The notes beneath the pieces were generated by a model. It was not told the origin of the DNA. It did no database searches and saw only the letters and a list, made by a program, of their open reading frames with translations. Positions 1 through 10,255 of a stretch of 64,000 nt of DNA are shown here, one piece after another; position 1 is the stretch's first letter; each line of letters begins with the position of its first letter. Position numbers and translations under genes: made by a program. Source of the DNA: Haloterrigena sp. KLK7 (GTDB taxonomy: Archaea; Halobacteriota; Halobacteria; Halobacteriales; Natrialbaceae); assembly GCF_037914945.1 (NCBI RefSeq), contig NZ_CP149787.1, positions 3,774,125-3,838,124 on the forward strand, in the 5' to 3' direction.

Positions 1-30
1 GTGATCGACGTCAAGGAGTACCGCATCTGA
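1..30 (+). CDS. C-terminal tail of a gene cut by the window edge
   Basis: The first thirty bases read in frame 1 as VIDVKEYRI followed by TGA. An acidic/basic mix ending in an aromatic-basic tail is typical of a real haloarchaeal protein end, and it stops just before the 3' end of the convergent aldo/keto reductase gene. Nothing can be said about the product, because at most nine residues are visible. It could also be a chance open frame. Confidence 0.35.
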   Translation: MIDVKEYRI

Positions 31-88
31 CGGCCGATACGATCAAGCCGCACTGAGTCAAACTCCGATCGACGTCTCGCTCGAGAAC

Positions 89-1063
89 TCAGCTGTGGCC
101 CGACACCGGCACCGGCTCGTAGGGCTCCTCGAGGTAGGCCATATCCGACGCCGACAGCGAGATCTCGAGCGCCTCGACGGCCTGCTCTAGGTGTTCGACG
201 CTGGTCGTCCCGACGATCGGGGCGTCGACCCAGTCCTTGTGCAGCAGCCACGCCAGCGAGATCTGGGCCATCGTCGCGCCCTTGTCGGCGGCGATCTCGG
301 CGACGCGCTCGTTGATCTCCCGCCCGCCGCCCTCGCGGTAGGGGTGGTCGTACAGGTGTTCCTCCGTCTCGCCGCGGGTCGTCGCGTCGATCTCCTCGTG
401 CGGGCGCGTGAGGTAACCCCGCGCCAGCGGCGACCACGGGACGACGCCGACGTCCTCCTTCTCGCAGAGGGGTAACATCTCCCGCTCTTCCTCGCGGTAG
501 ACGAGGTTGTAGTGGTTCTGCATCGTGACGAACCGCTCGAGCCCCAGCCGGTCGCTCGTCTGCAGCGACTCGGCGAACTGGTGGGCCCACATCGACGAGG
601 CGCCGACGTACCGGACGTGCCCCCGTCGAACCGCGTCGTCGAGCGCCCGCAGGGTCGTCTCGATCGGCGTGGCGTCGTCCCAGCGGTGGATCTGGTAGAG
701 ATCGATCGTGTCCATCCCCAGCCGTTCGCGGCTCGCCTCGAGTTCCTGCTCGATCGCCTTCCGGGAGAGTCCGCCCGAGTTCGGGTCGTCGTCGCGCATC
801 TGGAAGTAGCCCTTCGTCGCGACGACCGACTCCTCCCGGTGGCCCTCGAGGGCCTCGCCCAGAATCCGTTCGGACTCGCCTCGTGAGTACATGTTCGCGG
901 TGTCGAAGAAGTTGATCCCGAGGTCGATCGCCCGCTCGATGATCGCTTTACTCTCCTCGTCTTCGAGGACCCACTCGCGCCAGTCGCTCGAGCCGAAGCT
1001 CATACACCCCAGACAGAGGCGACTGACTTCCATGCCGGTCGAACCGAGCGTCGTGTACTCCAT
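89..1063 (-). CDS. Aldo/keto reductase family protein
   Basis: Cytoplasmic NAD(P)H-dependent carbonyl reductase of 324 residues, close to the usual family length. The N-terminus MEYTTLGSTGMEVSRLCLG is the classic first strand of AKR proteins, which is why I take the ATG at 1063 and not the longer open frame. The catalytic tetrad can be followed: Asp in FFDTANMYS and the Tyr four residues later, Lys in VVATKGYF, His in LYQIHRWDD. Late motifs VPWSPLARGYL and PIVGTTSVEHLEQAV fit cofactor binding. It resembles the YajO/Tas subgroup. The substrate cannot be deduced. It is transcribed alone towards the window edge; a dispersed hairpin repeat lies upstream. Confidence 0.93.
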   Translation of the reverse strand: MEYTTLGSTGMEVSRLCLGCMSFGSSDWREWVLEDEESKAIIERAIDLGINFFDTANMYSRGESERILGEALEGHREESVVATKGYFQMRDDDPNSGGLSRKAIEQELEASRERLGMDTIDLYQIHRWDDATPIETTLRALDDAVRRGHVRYVGASSMWAHQFAESLQTSDRLGLERFVTMQNHYNLVYREEEREMLPLCEKEDVGVVPWSPLARGYLTRPHEEIDATTRGETEEHLYDHPYREGGGREINERVAEIAADKGATMAQISLAWLLHKDWVDAPIVGTTSVEHLEQAVEALEISLSASDMAYLEEPYEPVPVSGHS

Positions 1064-1274
1064 ACCGGTGGGACGGACGCCGTCGAAAAAACAGTACGTG
1101 CCGGGGCAACCGCTATGCGAACCGACTGTCGTCTCGAGCGAGAGATGAGACACTCGTTGTTTTGTAGTGCGATCGCGCCGAACGTCGGGTCTCACTTCGA
1201 CCCGAACGACATGCAACGGCGGCGCTTGAGCACGATGAGTCCGCTATTGAAGGGATAGCGTTCACACTACTATC

Positions 1275-1460
1275 GTGGCAACGGGAATCGCCACTCCCTC
1301 CCCAGCCGATTCGCTCGTTCCCTCCGTCTGCTCACGGACGCGAAGCGTCCGTTCGCACGGTACGCGGAACCTCCGGTTCCGCGCCAGTCACTCGCTCATC
1401 CCTCGCACGATATCGTCTCGCGCTTCGCTCCGCTCATCGCGAGACAGCGCGCGCCACCGC
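1275..1460 (+). repeat. Dispersed hairpin-rich repeat, copy 1
   Basis: Non-coding stretch filling most of the 474-bp gap between the aldo/keto reductase start and the ABC permease end. It begins GTGGCAACGGGAA, continues ACTCCCTCCCCAGCCGAT, and ends GCGCGCGCCACCGC. Inside are perfect hairpins at 1335-1351 (stem CGGACG, loop CGAAG) and 1364-1382 (stem GCGGAACC, loop TCC). The same ends and motifs recur near 30.4, 47.9 and 63.3 kb in this window. I see no protein in it. It may be a relic MITE-like element or a structured RNA; the function is unknown. Confidence 0.75.
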
Positions 1461-1537
1461 ACGCTATCGCCCTGCTGAACGATCGACGACCGGTCGATAC
1501 GGCCGTCATAGAGCGCTGAAAAGGAGTATTCCGGCCG

Positions 1538-2695
1538 TTACAGGGAGTCGCTGTTGAGCCGCTCGATACCGGTCCTGACTCCGAGGTAGCCGCCGACCGC
1601 GAGCAGACAGTAGGTCGCGAGCGACAGCCACGTCGTCGCCGTGGCGCTGCCGATGGCGAACTTGGCGACGGTGTTGGCCGGGTGCTCGGGGAGCAGCGTG
1701 GCCAGGACCAGCGCGCCGACGATCCCGCCGGAGTAGGCCAGTTGCGCCTGTCGCCTGTCGGGGGCGACGAGCGCGATGCCGGCCCCCGCCGCGGTGACGG
1801 CGAGCGCCAGCGCCGCGACCAGGACGACCAACGCCGTCGGCGCGGCGATCGCGGTCCCGTTGGCCGCGAGCAGGGCGAGCCAGGCGACCGCCTGAATCGG
1901 CGCCAGCGCGGCGATCGTCAGGAGCTTCGCGTCGGCCACGTCCACGAGCGAGAGCGGACTGACTCGGAGCAACTCCAGCGTCCCCCGGGAGCGCTCCTCG
2001 ATCAGCGAATCGACGACGATCGAGCCGCTGATGAACACCGGCAGGAACAGCAACAGCGGGACGAGGATCGTGTAGGTGAACTCGAGGTACGGACTCGCCC
2101 CGACCTCATCGGGGACATCGAGCGGCGGCGCCTCCAAGGCGTCGGCGTTGGCGAGTCGCTCCTCGTGCTCGAGGGTCTCGAGCAGCTCCTGGAGCTGGCT
2201 GATCAGCAGGGTCGTCTCCAGCCCCCCGTCGGGAACGGTCGCGTCGACGACCAATCGTCCGTCCGCGGTTCTGCTCACCTCGAGGACGGCCGCGACCTGC
2301 CCCTCGTCGAAGGCCGAGAGCGCGTCGGCCCTGGACTGAGCGATCGTCGGCTCGAGCCCGTCCTGTTCGCCGGCGAGACTGCTGAGTCGCTCGACGTCCG
2401 CCTCGTTTGCACCGGTGATGGCGACCCGGTTGCCGTAGCCGTCGACGGAGCCCGGATCGTACAGCGAGACGAGCCCGACGACCAGAAACGAGGAGAAGGC
2501 CGCGATAACGAGCTGGATCGCCAGCGCGAGCACGATCGTCTTCTCGGAGCGGAGCGAGCCGAGTTCGCGGCGGGCGAGGGCCCAGCGCGGGCCGAACGGC
2601 AGTCCGAATCGGGAATCAGCGTCGTCGGCCGGTTTCGGCGGATTCGGTCCGCGTCGAATCGGCGTCGACTCGTCGCTCGAGCGATCACGCGACAA
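1538..2695 (-). CDS. ABC-2 type transporter permease
   Basis: 385-residue integral membrane subunit of an ABC exporter. A basic/acidic N-tail is followed by FGPRWALARRELGSLRSEKT, typical of NatB/ABC-2 permeases, one membrane helix, a large extracytoplasmic domain (about residues 75-205) and five or six C-terminal helices. The segment IEERSRGTLELLRVSPLS is the conserved ABC-2 loop that contacts the ATPase. The start is TTG: no ATG or GTG lies nearby, and GGTGATC sits a few bases before it. It overlaps the preceding gene by 11 bp, so it is the third gene of an operon with the PrsW-fused permease and the ATPase. The substrate is unknown; family members export Na+, peptides or drugs. Confidence 0.88.
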   Translation of the reverse strand: MSRDRSSDESTPIRRGPNPPKPADDADSRFGLPFGPRWALARRELGSLRSEKTIVLALAIQLVIAAFSSFLVVGLVSLYDPGSVDGYGNRVAITGANEADVERLSSLAGEQDGLEPTIAQSRADALSAFDEGQVAAVLEVSRTADGRLVVDATVPDGGLETTLLISQLQELLETLEHEERLANADALEAPPLDVPDEVGASPYLEFTYTILVPLLLFLPVFISGSIVVDSLIEERSRGTLELLRVSPLSLVDVADAKLLTIAALAPIQAVAWLALLAANGTAIAAPTALVVLVAALALAVTAAGAGIALVAPDRRQAQLAYSGGIVGALVLATLLPEHPANTVAKFAIGSATATTWLSLATYCLLAVGGYLGVRTGIERLNSDSL

Positions 2696-4624
2696 GGGCG
2701 ATCACCCCCAGGTTGTAGCCCGCGTGAACGAGCGTCGCGAGCAGGAACCCCACCGAGTACGCGTTCGGTCCGCGGCTCGCGCCGATCGCCGATATCATCG
2801 CCGTCGCGACGTGCAAGACCAGCGGCGCGAGGAAGACTGCTGCGAGCACGAGCGGGCCGCCCGAGGGGTCGGGACCGAACGCGGCGGCGCCGACGGTCAG
2901 CTCGGGGAGGCCGACGAACTGGACGACGTGCGTGAGCTTCTCGCCGACGAAGAAGCCGGCGCCGGAGCAGACGCCGAGGACGGCGGCGACGCGCGGAGAG
3001 GCCTCGAACCGCGAGCGGACGAAGCCGGCGTAGACGTGGACGCTCTTCGCGACCTCCTCGATTGCCGCCGCGAGGACGACGATGGAAACCGTGGCGACGA
3101 CGGGATACTGTTCGGCGACGGCGAACAGGAGGGCGACGACGAGCAACTGGCCGGCGAAGACGAAGGGGATGAACAGGATCGTCAGAACGGCGACGCTCCG
3201 GTAGCCGTGCAGTCGGCTCGCGATCGCGTCGAGCACCTTCGCCGGGAGCGCCTTCTGGGCGAACATGTCCTCCTCGCGGTAGACGCCGATTCCGAGCAGG
3301 AAACAGACCGCGGCGCCGCAGTAGAACGGCGCGGTCGAGAAGACGTACTCCCCGAGCGTGACCGACTCGCCCTGCAGATCCGTCACGATCAGCGTCAGCG
3401 GCGAGATCAGCGCGATCGGGTTCACGTCGGTGAACACCGCCGGGATAAACGTGTACGTCGTCAGGAAGACGCTGATCGTGACCGTCACGAAGGTGAGCTC
3501 CTTGTACGAGCGGGCGAGCATCGCGCCGGCGAACGTCGCCGCGAGGAACAGCAGCGCGATCGGAATCGCCGCGGCGACCGAGAGGGGACCGCCGCGGACC
3601 GCGACGGTGATCCCGACCGCGACGGCGATCAGCCCCAGCAGGTACGGCAGCGTCTTTCCGGCGACGATCTCGCGTCTCGAGGACGGCGAGACCAACAGTA
3701 GTTCGCCGCGGCGTTTGACCCGCTCGTCCATGATCGTGCTCCCGTAGGCCTGAATGACGAAGTTCATCGGGACGACGAAGAGGAACGCCAACAGGAGCGA
3801 CTGGAAGGGAAACGGCGGCGAGATCGATCCCGGCGGTCCGGACGTCCCGTCGACTGCGCCGTTGGCGCCGCCGATGTTCGGCACCTGCAGTCGACCGTCT
3901 CCGCCGTTATCGGCCGCATCGCTCTGCCCGCCGCCGTCGGTGTCCCCGCTGGAATCGCCGTCGCTACTGGAACCGTCGCCGCTCGAGCCCTCCCCGTCAG
4001 AGCCGTTACCGTTCGAGCCCTCGCTACCGGACCCGTCAGTCGTTCCGGTTCCGGTCCCGTCGTCCGAGCCGTCAGTCGACGCCCCGTCGCTCCCGTCGCC
4101 CTCGGTCGATCCGTCGAAATCGCGCTCCTGGTAGTCGAGTTCGACGTGGACCGGGTAGGCCGCCGTCTCGTTGTCCTCCCGGCGCAAGCGATCCTCGTTG
4201 TACGAATCGATCGCATCGATGAACGCGTCGTGGGCGGCCTCCCCGTGAGGGCCGTAGTGGACGATCTCGCCGTTCCGCGTCAGTACCACGTCGGCGTTGG
4301 CGTCGTCGCCGTTCTCGATCACGAGCTCGTCGAGGGAGATGGGTCTGAACGCCTCGCTCTCGACGGCGACGTCGTGGTACCGACTGTCCTCGTCGACCGC
4401 GACGACGTAGATCTCGTCCTCGAGGCCGAGTCCCTCGCCGGCGGCCGAAAGGCCGACGACGCCGACGACGAGCACCAGCGCCGCCAGCACGAGCACCGCC
4501 TTCCGATCGACGGTGCCCGCGCTCCGGGAAATCTCCCAGCGGGAGATCCGCGCCGTCCGCGCCAGCGTTCCGCGGAGTCGGCGACGCCGCGAGCGCCGAT
4601 CCGGATCGTCGTCGGGCTCGTCGC

Positions 4625-4628
<4 letters not shown>
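2685..4628 (-). CDS. ABC-2 permease fused to a PrsW/CPBP-type intramembrane protease domain
   Basis: 647 residues. The N-terminal half is an ABC-2 permease: first helix near residue 40, an extracytoplasmic region with a Gly/Ser/Asp/Thr-rich low-complexity stretch at about 170-240, then VKRRGELLLVSPSSRREIV and several helices. The C-terminal third is a second membrane domain carrying the four motifs of PrsW/CPBP glutamic proteases: EEVAK at 524-528, FFVGE at 559-563, His606 in VLHVATA and His635 in VHAGYN. Start is GTG, overlapping the ATPase stop by 4 bp (GTGA). Known: PrsW proteins cleave membrane substrates. Inferred: export and proteolysis are coupled in one polypeptide. It is co-transcribed with the ATPase upstream and a second permease downstream. 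Confidence 0.88.
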
Positions 4629-5668
<1,040 letters not shown>

Positions 5669-5765
5669 TCGTTACCCGAGGGAGGGAGCCACCTCAGTAA
5701 AGTCTAGTGGCCCCTGAATGTCCCGGGCAAACCCCATTGGCGAGGCCGCCGTAGCGACGCGTACG

Positions 5766-6200
5766 ATGACTCGTCTCCGACGGACGCGAACGCCCGACGG
5801 CCGGCGGCTCGAGGTCTCGCACGTCGTCGACGCGGCCCCGGACGAGGCGTGGGAGCTGCTCGTCGACACCGCCCGGTGGCCGGAGTGGTCGCCCATCGTC
5901 AACGGCGTCGAGGCGACCGAGCGTCGGATCCGGTTGGACACGAGCGGCCGGCTTCGGGTCCCCGGCGCGTGGGTCCCGTTTCGCGTCACGGCGTACGTCC
6001 CCGCGGAACGGCGCTGGAGCTGGCGCGTCCTCGGGCTGCCGGGCGCCGGCCACCGCGTCGACGACCTCGGCGCGAACCGCTGTCGGATCGCCTTCGAACT
6101 TCCCCCGACCGCGACCGGCTACGCGCCCGTCTGTCTGCGCGCGCTCGAGCGACTCGAGGAATTGCTCGAGGCGGACGGGACCGAAGCGCGGGCCGACTGA
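5766..6200 (+). CDS. SRPBCC family protein (START-like fold)
   Basis: 144-residue cytoplasmic protein of the polyketide cyclase/dehydrase-like SRPBCC fold. Diagnostic are SHVVDAAPDEAWELLVDT, then RWPEWSPIV, then a run of beta strands ending in RCRIAFELP and a long C-terminal helix. Members bind hydrophobic ligands; no catalytic residues can be assigned here. I take the ATG at 5766, which begins just before the first strand, over an upstream ATG that adds 16 unlike residues. It is divergent from the ABC operon. Confidence 0.85.
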   Translation: MTRLRRTRTPDGRRLEVSHVVDAAPDEAWELLVDTARWPEWSPIVNGVEATERRIRLDTSGRLRVPGAWVPFRVTAYVPAERRWSWRVLGLPGAGHRVDDLGANRCRIAFELPPTATGYAPVCLRALERLEELLEADGTEARAD

Positions 6201-6286
6201 CTGATCCGTTCGGTCGCGAGGAATCACAGTGCGTGTTCGGTAGCCGGACACTCGTGTAGACCTCGCGATGAGTGGCAGTGAGGTAG

Positions 6287-8377
6287 TTACGCTGTCGCGC
6301 CCGTGTCCGTTTTCTCCGTCACATACCACAACCGTGGGGCTCCTGAGAACTGGAGATACAACGCGTGAAGCTGGATGAACCAGCCGAACACGATCCACAG
6401 GTAGGCGTATCCGATGACCTGCACCACCCGTTTCGGCGTTGAAGGGAGCGGGATCTTCGGATCGCGAAGGGCCGCGTACCCGAACGAGACGGCTCGTGCG
6501 GGAAGGAGGACTACCGCGAGGATAATCGCTACGTACGTCGGGAATGGGGGAGCGAGTCCCAGATACCACAGGATCATGATTACCGGGAACATCGTGGACA
6601 ATGGGGCGCTCACAGACGTGAACAACAGCCATTCGATTCCGAGTGTCCGTTTGAATCCCAACTTCCGGCGCGACTCCAGAATGTCTCCGAAGTGGCGTAC
6701 TGCCGCTTGGGCCCAACCCCGTGCCCAGCGGATGCGTTGGCGCACCAGGGCGTGAAGGGTTGCGGGGTGATATTCCCACCCCACCATCTCGGAGTCGTAT
6801 TCGACGATCCAATCGGTCTCAGTATACATGCGGAGCGTGAAATCGATGTCTTCCGTCAATGCGTCGGGATCCCATCCACCTGCTTCCGGTGGAACTTCAC
6901 GCCGAAACATCGCTATAGATCCCCCGAAATGACCGGCCCCGAACACGTCATCAACGAACGGGTGGTCAACCCACGTACTGTGCTGTCGCTCGATACTCAC
7001 AAACCGTGAAAAGGCGTCAGCGTCTGGATGGGTCGCTGCTTTCCGACCCTGTACCATACCTACCTCCGGACGTTCACGGAGCGTCTGTAACCCTCGTGCA
7101 ACGGTCTCGGACTCGATTCGTTCGTCAGCGTCCAAGATGAACGCGTATTCCGTGTCGATGTGCTCCCACGCTTGATTCAAATCGCCAGCTTTGGATCCGG
7201 ACGTACCCTCGACCACGCGGACGTGATCGCGCTCGTCCGCGAACTCCCGTGCGATTTCGACGGTACCGTCGTCGGACTTCGCCGCCGGAACGATGACGAA
7301 CGGAACGCGTCGCCCGAGCGCTTCGATATTGTGAGAGAGGCTCTCCGGCAGAACGTTCGCTTCGAACGCTGCGACGACGATTATCGTCACGGATGCGTTA
7401 TCCTCCAACGGCGGTGGTGAGTCCCCGTCCCGCCCTTTCCGGCGATGTGCGTGAACGACCTGCGAGTATTCGATCATCGCAGCGATAGCGATCCAAACGA
7501 GGAACATCCCGATAACCACGTAGAACGCCCACGTGGACAGGAGGATAATCGCGAGCATCAGGACGTTCAACAGCATAATGACGGTTGCTCCGTGCTGGAG
7601 CACAGTAGCGAACGTCCCGGTGAACGACTCGACGATATTCGGTGGCGACGGAGGGAGCGAGAGAACGGCGAGACTCAGTACGACGGTCGCGCCCGTCACC
7701 GTCACCGCCAGCCCCTCACCAGTCGGAGACTGAATCACTTCATCGGACGGAACGGTGAAACCCACTACGGCGACGCTAAATAATCCGCACAGGAGTATCA
7801 GCAGCAGTGCCGCTTCCCAAGGGGTCATCGTATCCGAGTCGGCCGGGACGTCATCCGCGAGTTGCCGCATCCAAAACGCGTGGAGGATGAGGGACGCGAA
7901 TCCCGTGGAGTAGACGACTAACGCAACTCCCGGGTCGAAGGGACCGAGCCAATCGAGCACCAGTGCGGATCCCGTAAGCATCGCTCCGTGGCCTAGAAGC
8001 GGCAGCCGCCACGTCTGTTGGGTCGTGTCCGGCGGACGAACGTCCAAAATGAGCAGCAGCGCTTGAAGACTCGTGGCCAATGCGACGGCCCGTAACTCCG
8101 TCGAGACGCGTGGAGGTGCGAAATTGGAGCCGACTACCCCTGCGACGAGCAGTACCACTAGTCCGACGACGAAGACGGGGGTACCGCCCAACGGCTCCAT
8201 CTCGTCTTCCCGAATTCGCACGTCGACGGAGAGAAGGGACAGGACGACGAGCGCGATCGCGCCGATAAACAGGAATCCCTCTTCGCTCGGCAACCACTCG
8301 ACCCCCACACTGACGACTCCGAATAGCGCTAGCCCCGTCGCGATATACCAGACGCGTTCTCGGAGGTGTGAAACCAC
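6287..8377 (-). CDS. Membrane glycosyltransferase family 2 (processive, cellulose synthase-like)
   Basis: 696 residues. About eight N-terminal membrane helices (residues 10-315) precede a cytoplasmic GT-A domain (about 330-560), then four or five C-terminal helices. The catalytic signature is intact: DAD at 416-418 (metal and UDP binding), TED at 508-510 (base) and QxxRW at 547-551 (acceptor/product binding). Such enzymes polymerise and extrude polysaccharide, for example glucan, hyaluronan or poly-GlcNAc. The product here cannot be told. The start is GTG with a TATA-like box 26 nt upstream (leaderless). GC is visibly lower than in the neighbours and the upstream region is AT-rich, suggesting acquisition by transfer. 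No other polysaccharide genes are adjacent. Confidence 0.9.
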   Translation of the reverse strand: MVSHLRERVWYIATGLALFGVVSVGVEWLPSEEGFLFIGAIALVVLSLLSVDVRIREDEMEPLGGTPVFVVGLVVLLVAGVVGSNFAPPRVSTELRAVALATSLQALLLILDVRPPDTTQQTWRLPLLGHGAMLTGSALVLDWLGPFDPGVALVVYSTGFASLILHAFWMRQLADDVPADSDTMTPWEAALLLILLCGLFSVAVVGFTVPSDEVIQSPTGEGLAVTVTGATVVLSLAVLSLPPSPPNIVESFTGTFATVLQHGATVIMLLNVLMLAIILLSTWAFYVVIGMFLVWIAIAAMIEYSQVVHAHRRKGRDGDSPPPLEDNASVTIIVVAAFEANVLPESLSHNIEALGRRVPFVIVPAAKSDDGTVEIAREFADERDHVRVVEGTSGSKAGDLNQAWEHIDTEYAFILDADERIESETVARGLQTLRERPEVGMVQGRKAATHPDADAFSRFVSIERQHSTWVDHPFVDDVFGAGHFGGSIAMFRREVPPEAGGWDPDALTEDIDFTLRMYTETDWIVEYDSEMVGWEYHPATLHALVRQRIRWARGWAQAAVRHFGDILESRRKLGFKRTLGIEWLLFTSVSAPLSTMFPVIMILWYLGLAPPFPTYVAIILAVVLLPARAVSFGYAALRDPKIPLPSTPKRVVQVIGYAYLWIVFGWFIQLHALYLQFSGAPRLWYVTEKTDTGATA

Positions 8378-8397
8378 TAGCGATATTCTAATACCTA

Positions 8398-8407
8398 CTT
8401 AAAAAAA
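8398..8407 (-). promoter_or_regulatory. TATA-like box of the glycosyltransferase gene
   Basis: On the minus strand TTTTTTTAAG is centred about 26 nt before the GTG start at 8377, the position expected for a leaderless haloarchaeal transcript. This supports the GTG start. Confidence 0.55.
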
Positions 8408-8992
8408 TCTCGAGGTTGCAATATCAACTTTCATTCATATTTTGGTACTGGTAACTAACTGATGAGACAATAGTATCGGTTATAAGTAGATAGATACTGG
8501 GAGACGTGGTTTTACGGCATATTCATCGAGTTCTGTGTCGGCCATTACCGAATTATTATCATTCTATTGTTTTGATGGCGGCTATCACAGTAGCATTCAT
8601 TTATATGTAATCAGATAAAATATATTTATAAAATTATATTTTTCGAACGGCGCTTCAGTAGTTGGGGGAGACAATCCGTTCGAGAGACGCGATCACTATC
8701 GGCCGGACCAGCTACGCTCAGTTCGCATGTCCGGTTACTGATGAGTCACCGCCGACTCGTTCACCGACCCCCACTACGGGACTCGAGTTCGAACCAGCCG
8801 TTCGTCCGCGCGGATGAACTCTCCGAACGCGCGGCTTCGGATCCCGACTCGGGCGTTACCGTTTCTCACCGCTGGTGCGGATGCTTCGGACCGTCATTCG
8901 CGTTCTGTGATCGCAGTACCGAAGCTACTGGTGTCGTGTTAGCTGGTTCGCATCCGAACTGCTAAAACGGTTCGCGTCGTAGGTCGAGTCGA
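8408..8992. other. AT-rich intergenic region without a recognisable gene
   Basis: About 585 bp between divergent genes. Bases 8400-8650 are strikingly AT-rich for this genome, with runs such as ATATATTTATAAAATTATAT near 8620. The remainder is of normal composition and contains only a short open frame of no recognisable family. TAAAA at 8963-8967, 28 nt before the HxlR start, is a plausible TATA element. I see no RNA gene or repeat. Confidence 0.6.
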
Positions 8993-9337
8993 ATGTCATC
9001 GCCCCAGACGGAACCCCGCGAGCGAAACGACGATGCCTGCCCCGTTATCGCTTCCCTCGAGCAGATCGGCTCCCAGTGGCGGCTGGCGGTCCTCCACGAA
9101 CTCCTGTCCGGCGAGCAGCGCTTCAACGAACTCAAGCGCTCGACCGGCGCGAACGCCCGCACCCTCTCGCGCGTGCTCGACGACTTAGGCGAGATGGGAT
9201 TCGTCGAACGCCGCCTCGAGGAGGACGCCCCGATCGCGACCTACTACAGCCTCACCGACAAGGGCGAGTCCCTCGAGCCGGTCTTCGACGAGATCGAGTG
9301 CTGGGCCGGCTCGTGGCTCGAGGAGTGCGACGCCTAG
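8993..9337 (+). CDS. HxlR family winged-helix transcriptional regulator
   Basis: 114 residues, the normal HxlR length. The family signature is clear: CPVIASLEQIGSQWRLAVLH, ELLSGEQRFNEL, then the recognition helix ANARTLSRVLDDLGEMGFVER and the wing YYSLTDKGESL. A Cys near residue 18 (DACPVI) corresponds to the conserved Cys that senses electrophiles or quinones in some members. It probably acts as a dimeric DNA-binding repressor. The next two genes on the same strand carry a shared inverted repeat over their TATA boxes, so they are the likely targets. Its own promoter lacks that repeat. Confidence 0.93.
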   Translation: MSSPQTEPRERNDDACPVIASLEQIGSQWRLAVLHELLSGEQRFNELKRSTGANARTLSRVLDDLGEMGFVERRLEEDAPIATYYSLTDKGESLEPVFDEIECWAGSWLEECDA

Positions 9338-9411
9338 GGTCGGCGCCTCGAGCGAGAACGCTGCTTTCATCTTCGAATCGCGATCGCAGCGCAGCGCCTT
9401 CTCCGACAGGT

Positions 9412-9427
9412 TTTACCGGACGGTAAA
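9412..9427 (+). promoter_or_regulatory. Inverted repeat TTTACC-N4-GGTAAA over the pirin promoter
   Basis: TTTACC and its exact complement GGTAAA are separated by four bases. The left arm sits at -28 to -23 from the pirin ATG, where the TATA box of a leaderless gene would be, so a bound protein would block TBP/TFB. The same repeat, extended by one base pair, precedes the oxidoreductase gene. The adjacent HxlR protein is the likely ligand. Confidence 0.75.
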
Positions 9428-9439
9428 CGAAGAGAGAGC

Positions 9440-10189
9440 ATGGTCTCATCCGAGTCCCGCGGGACTCCCGACGGTCCGGTTTCCGGTGAAACCGTGCGAC
9501 ACGGGACGGGCGTGAATTCGAACCGCGCGTTTCCGACGAACAGCTATCCGACCAATCTGGACCCGTTCGTGTTGTTCGAGCGCTTCTATATCGATCCCGA
9601 CGAGGGATTTCCGATGCATCCCCACCGCGGGTTCGAGATCGTCTCCTACATGCTCGAGGGCGGGATGGAACACGAGGACTCGCTCGGCGTTACGAACACC
9701 GCGTACGAGAACGACGCGATGCGGATCACGGCGGGTTCGGGGATTCGTCACTCCGAATTTCCCGCAGACGGAGGGGGCTGTAGCGGCCTCCAGCTCTGGG
9801 TGAACCTTCCGCGAGACGAGAAGGAGACCGAGCCGGACTACGAGGACGCGACGGCCGACGACCTCCCGACCGAGGAGCGCGACGGCGCGACGATCACGAC
9901 GGTCGTCGGCGACGGCTCGCCCATCGATCTCCGCACGCCGATGGAGTACCTGGACGTCTCCGTCGCCGACGCGTGGACGTGGTCCGTTCCCGACGGCTGG
10001 TCGGGATTCCTCTACGGCGTCGCCGGCGAGGGAACGGTCGACGGGGCGGCGTTCGCCGAGGGCGACGTGCTCCCGGTCACCGACGCTCGTGACGTCGAAC
10101 TCCGGAGCGAGGAGACGCTCCGCGTCGTCGCCGTCTCGGGCCGTCCACACGGCGAATCGATCCGCCAGCGCGGTCCGTTCGTCCTCTGA
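9440..10189 (+). CDS. Pirin family protein (bicupin)
   Basis: 249 residues with two cupin domains. The N-terminal metal site is visible in FPMHPHRGFEIVSYML, HEDSLG and GIRHSEFP: three His and a Glu in the pirin arrangement. The second cupin (about 150-245) lacks an obvious metal set, as in other pirins. Known members bind Fe; some are quercetin 2,3-dioxygenases and others redox-responsive co-regulators. The ATG lies 12 nt after an inverted repeat shared with the next gene, so expression is probably controlled by the HxlR regulator upstream. The substrate here is unknown. Confidence 0.92.
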   Translation: MVSSESRGTPDGPVSGETVRHGTGVNSNRAFPTNSYPTNLDPFVLFERFYIDPDEGFPMHPHRGFEIVSYMLEGGMEHEDSLGVTNTAYENDAMRITAGSGIRHSEFPADGGGCSGLQLWVNLPRDEKETEPDYEDATADDLPTEERDGATITTVVGDGSPIDLRTPMEYLDVSVADAWTWSVPDGWSGFLYGVAGEGTVDGAAFAEGDVLPVTDARDVELRSEETLRVVAVSGRPHGESIRQRGPFVL

Positions 10190-10207
10190 GTCGCGAGTCC
10201 CGACCAG

Positions 10208-10225
10208 TTTTACCAAATGGTAAAA
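10208..10225 (+). promoter_or_regulatory. Inverted repeat TTTTACC-N4-GGTAAAA over the flavoprotein promoter
   Basis: An 18-bp element with two perfect 7-bp arms. The right arm runs into TAAAATAC, centred about 30 nt before the ATG at 10256, the likely TATA box. It matches the element before the pirin gene in arm sequence and 4-bp spacing, pointing to one regulator. Confidence 0.8.
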
Positions 10226-10255
10226 TACTTCTTCGAGCGGTGAATCTCATCGAAT

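Noticed and set aside
8741..8965. 74-residue open frame upstream of hxlR
   Set aside because: No family, no promoter or ribosome-binding site in place, and composition unlike haloarchaeal proteins (few acidic residues).
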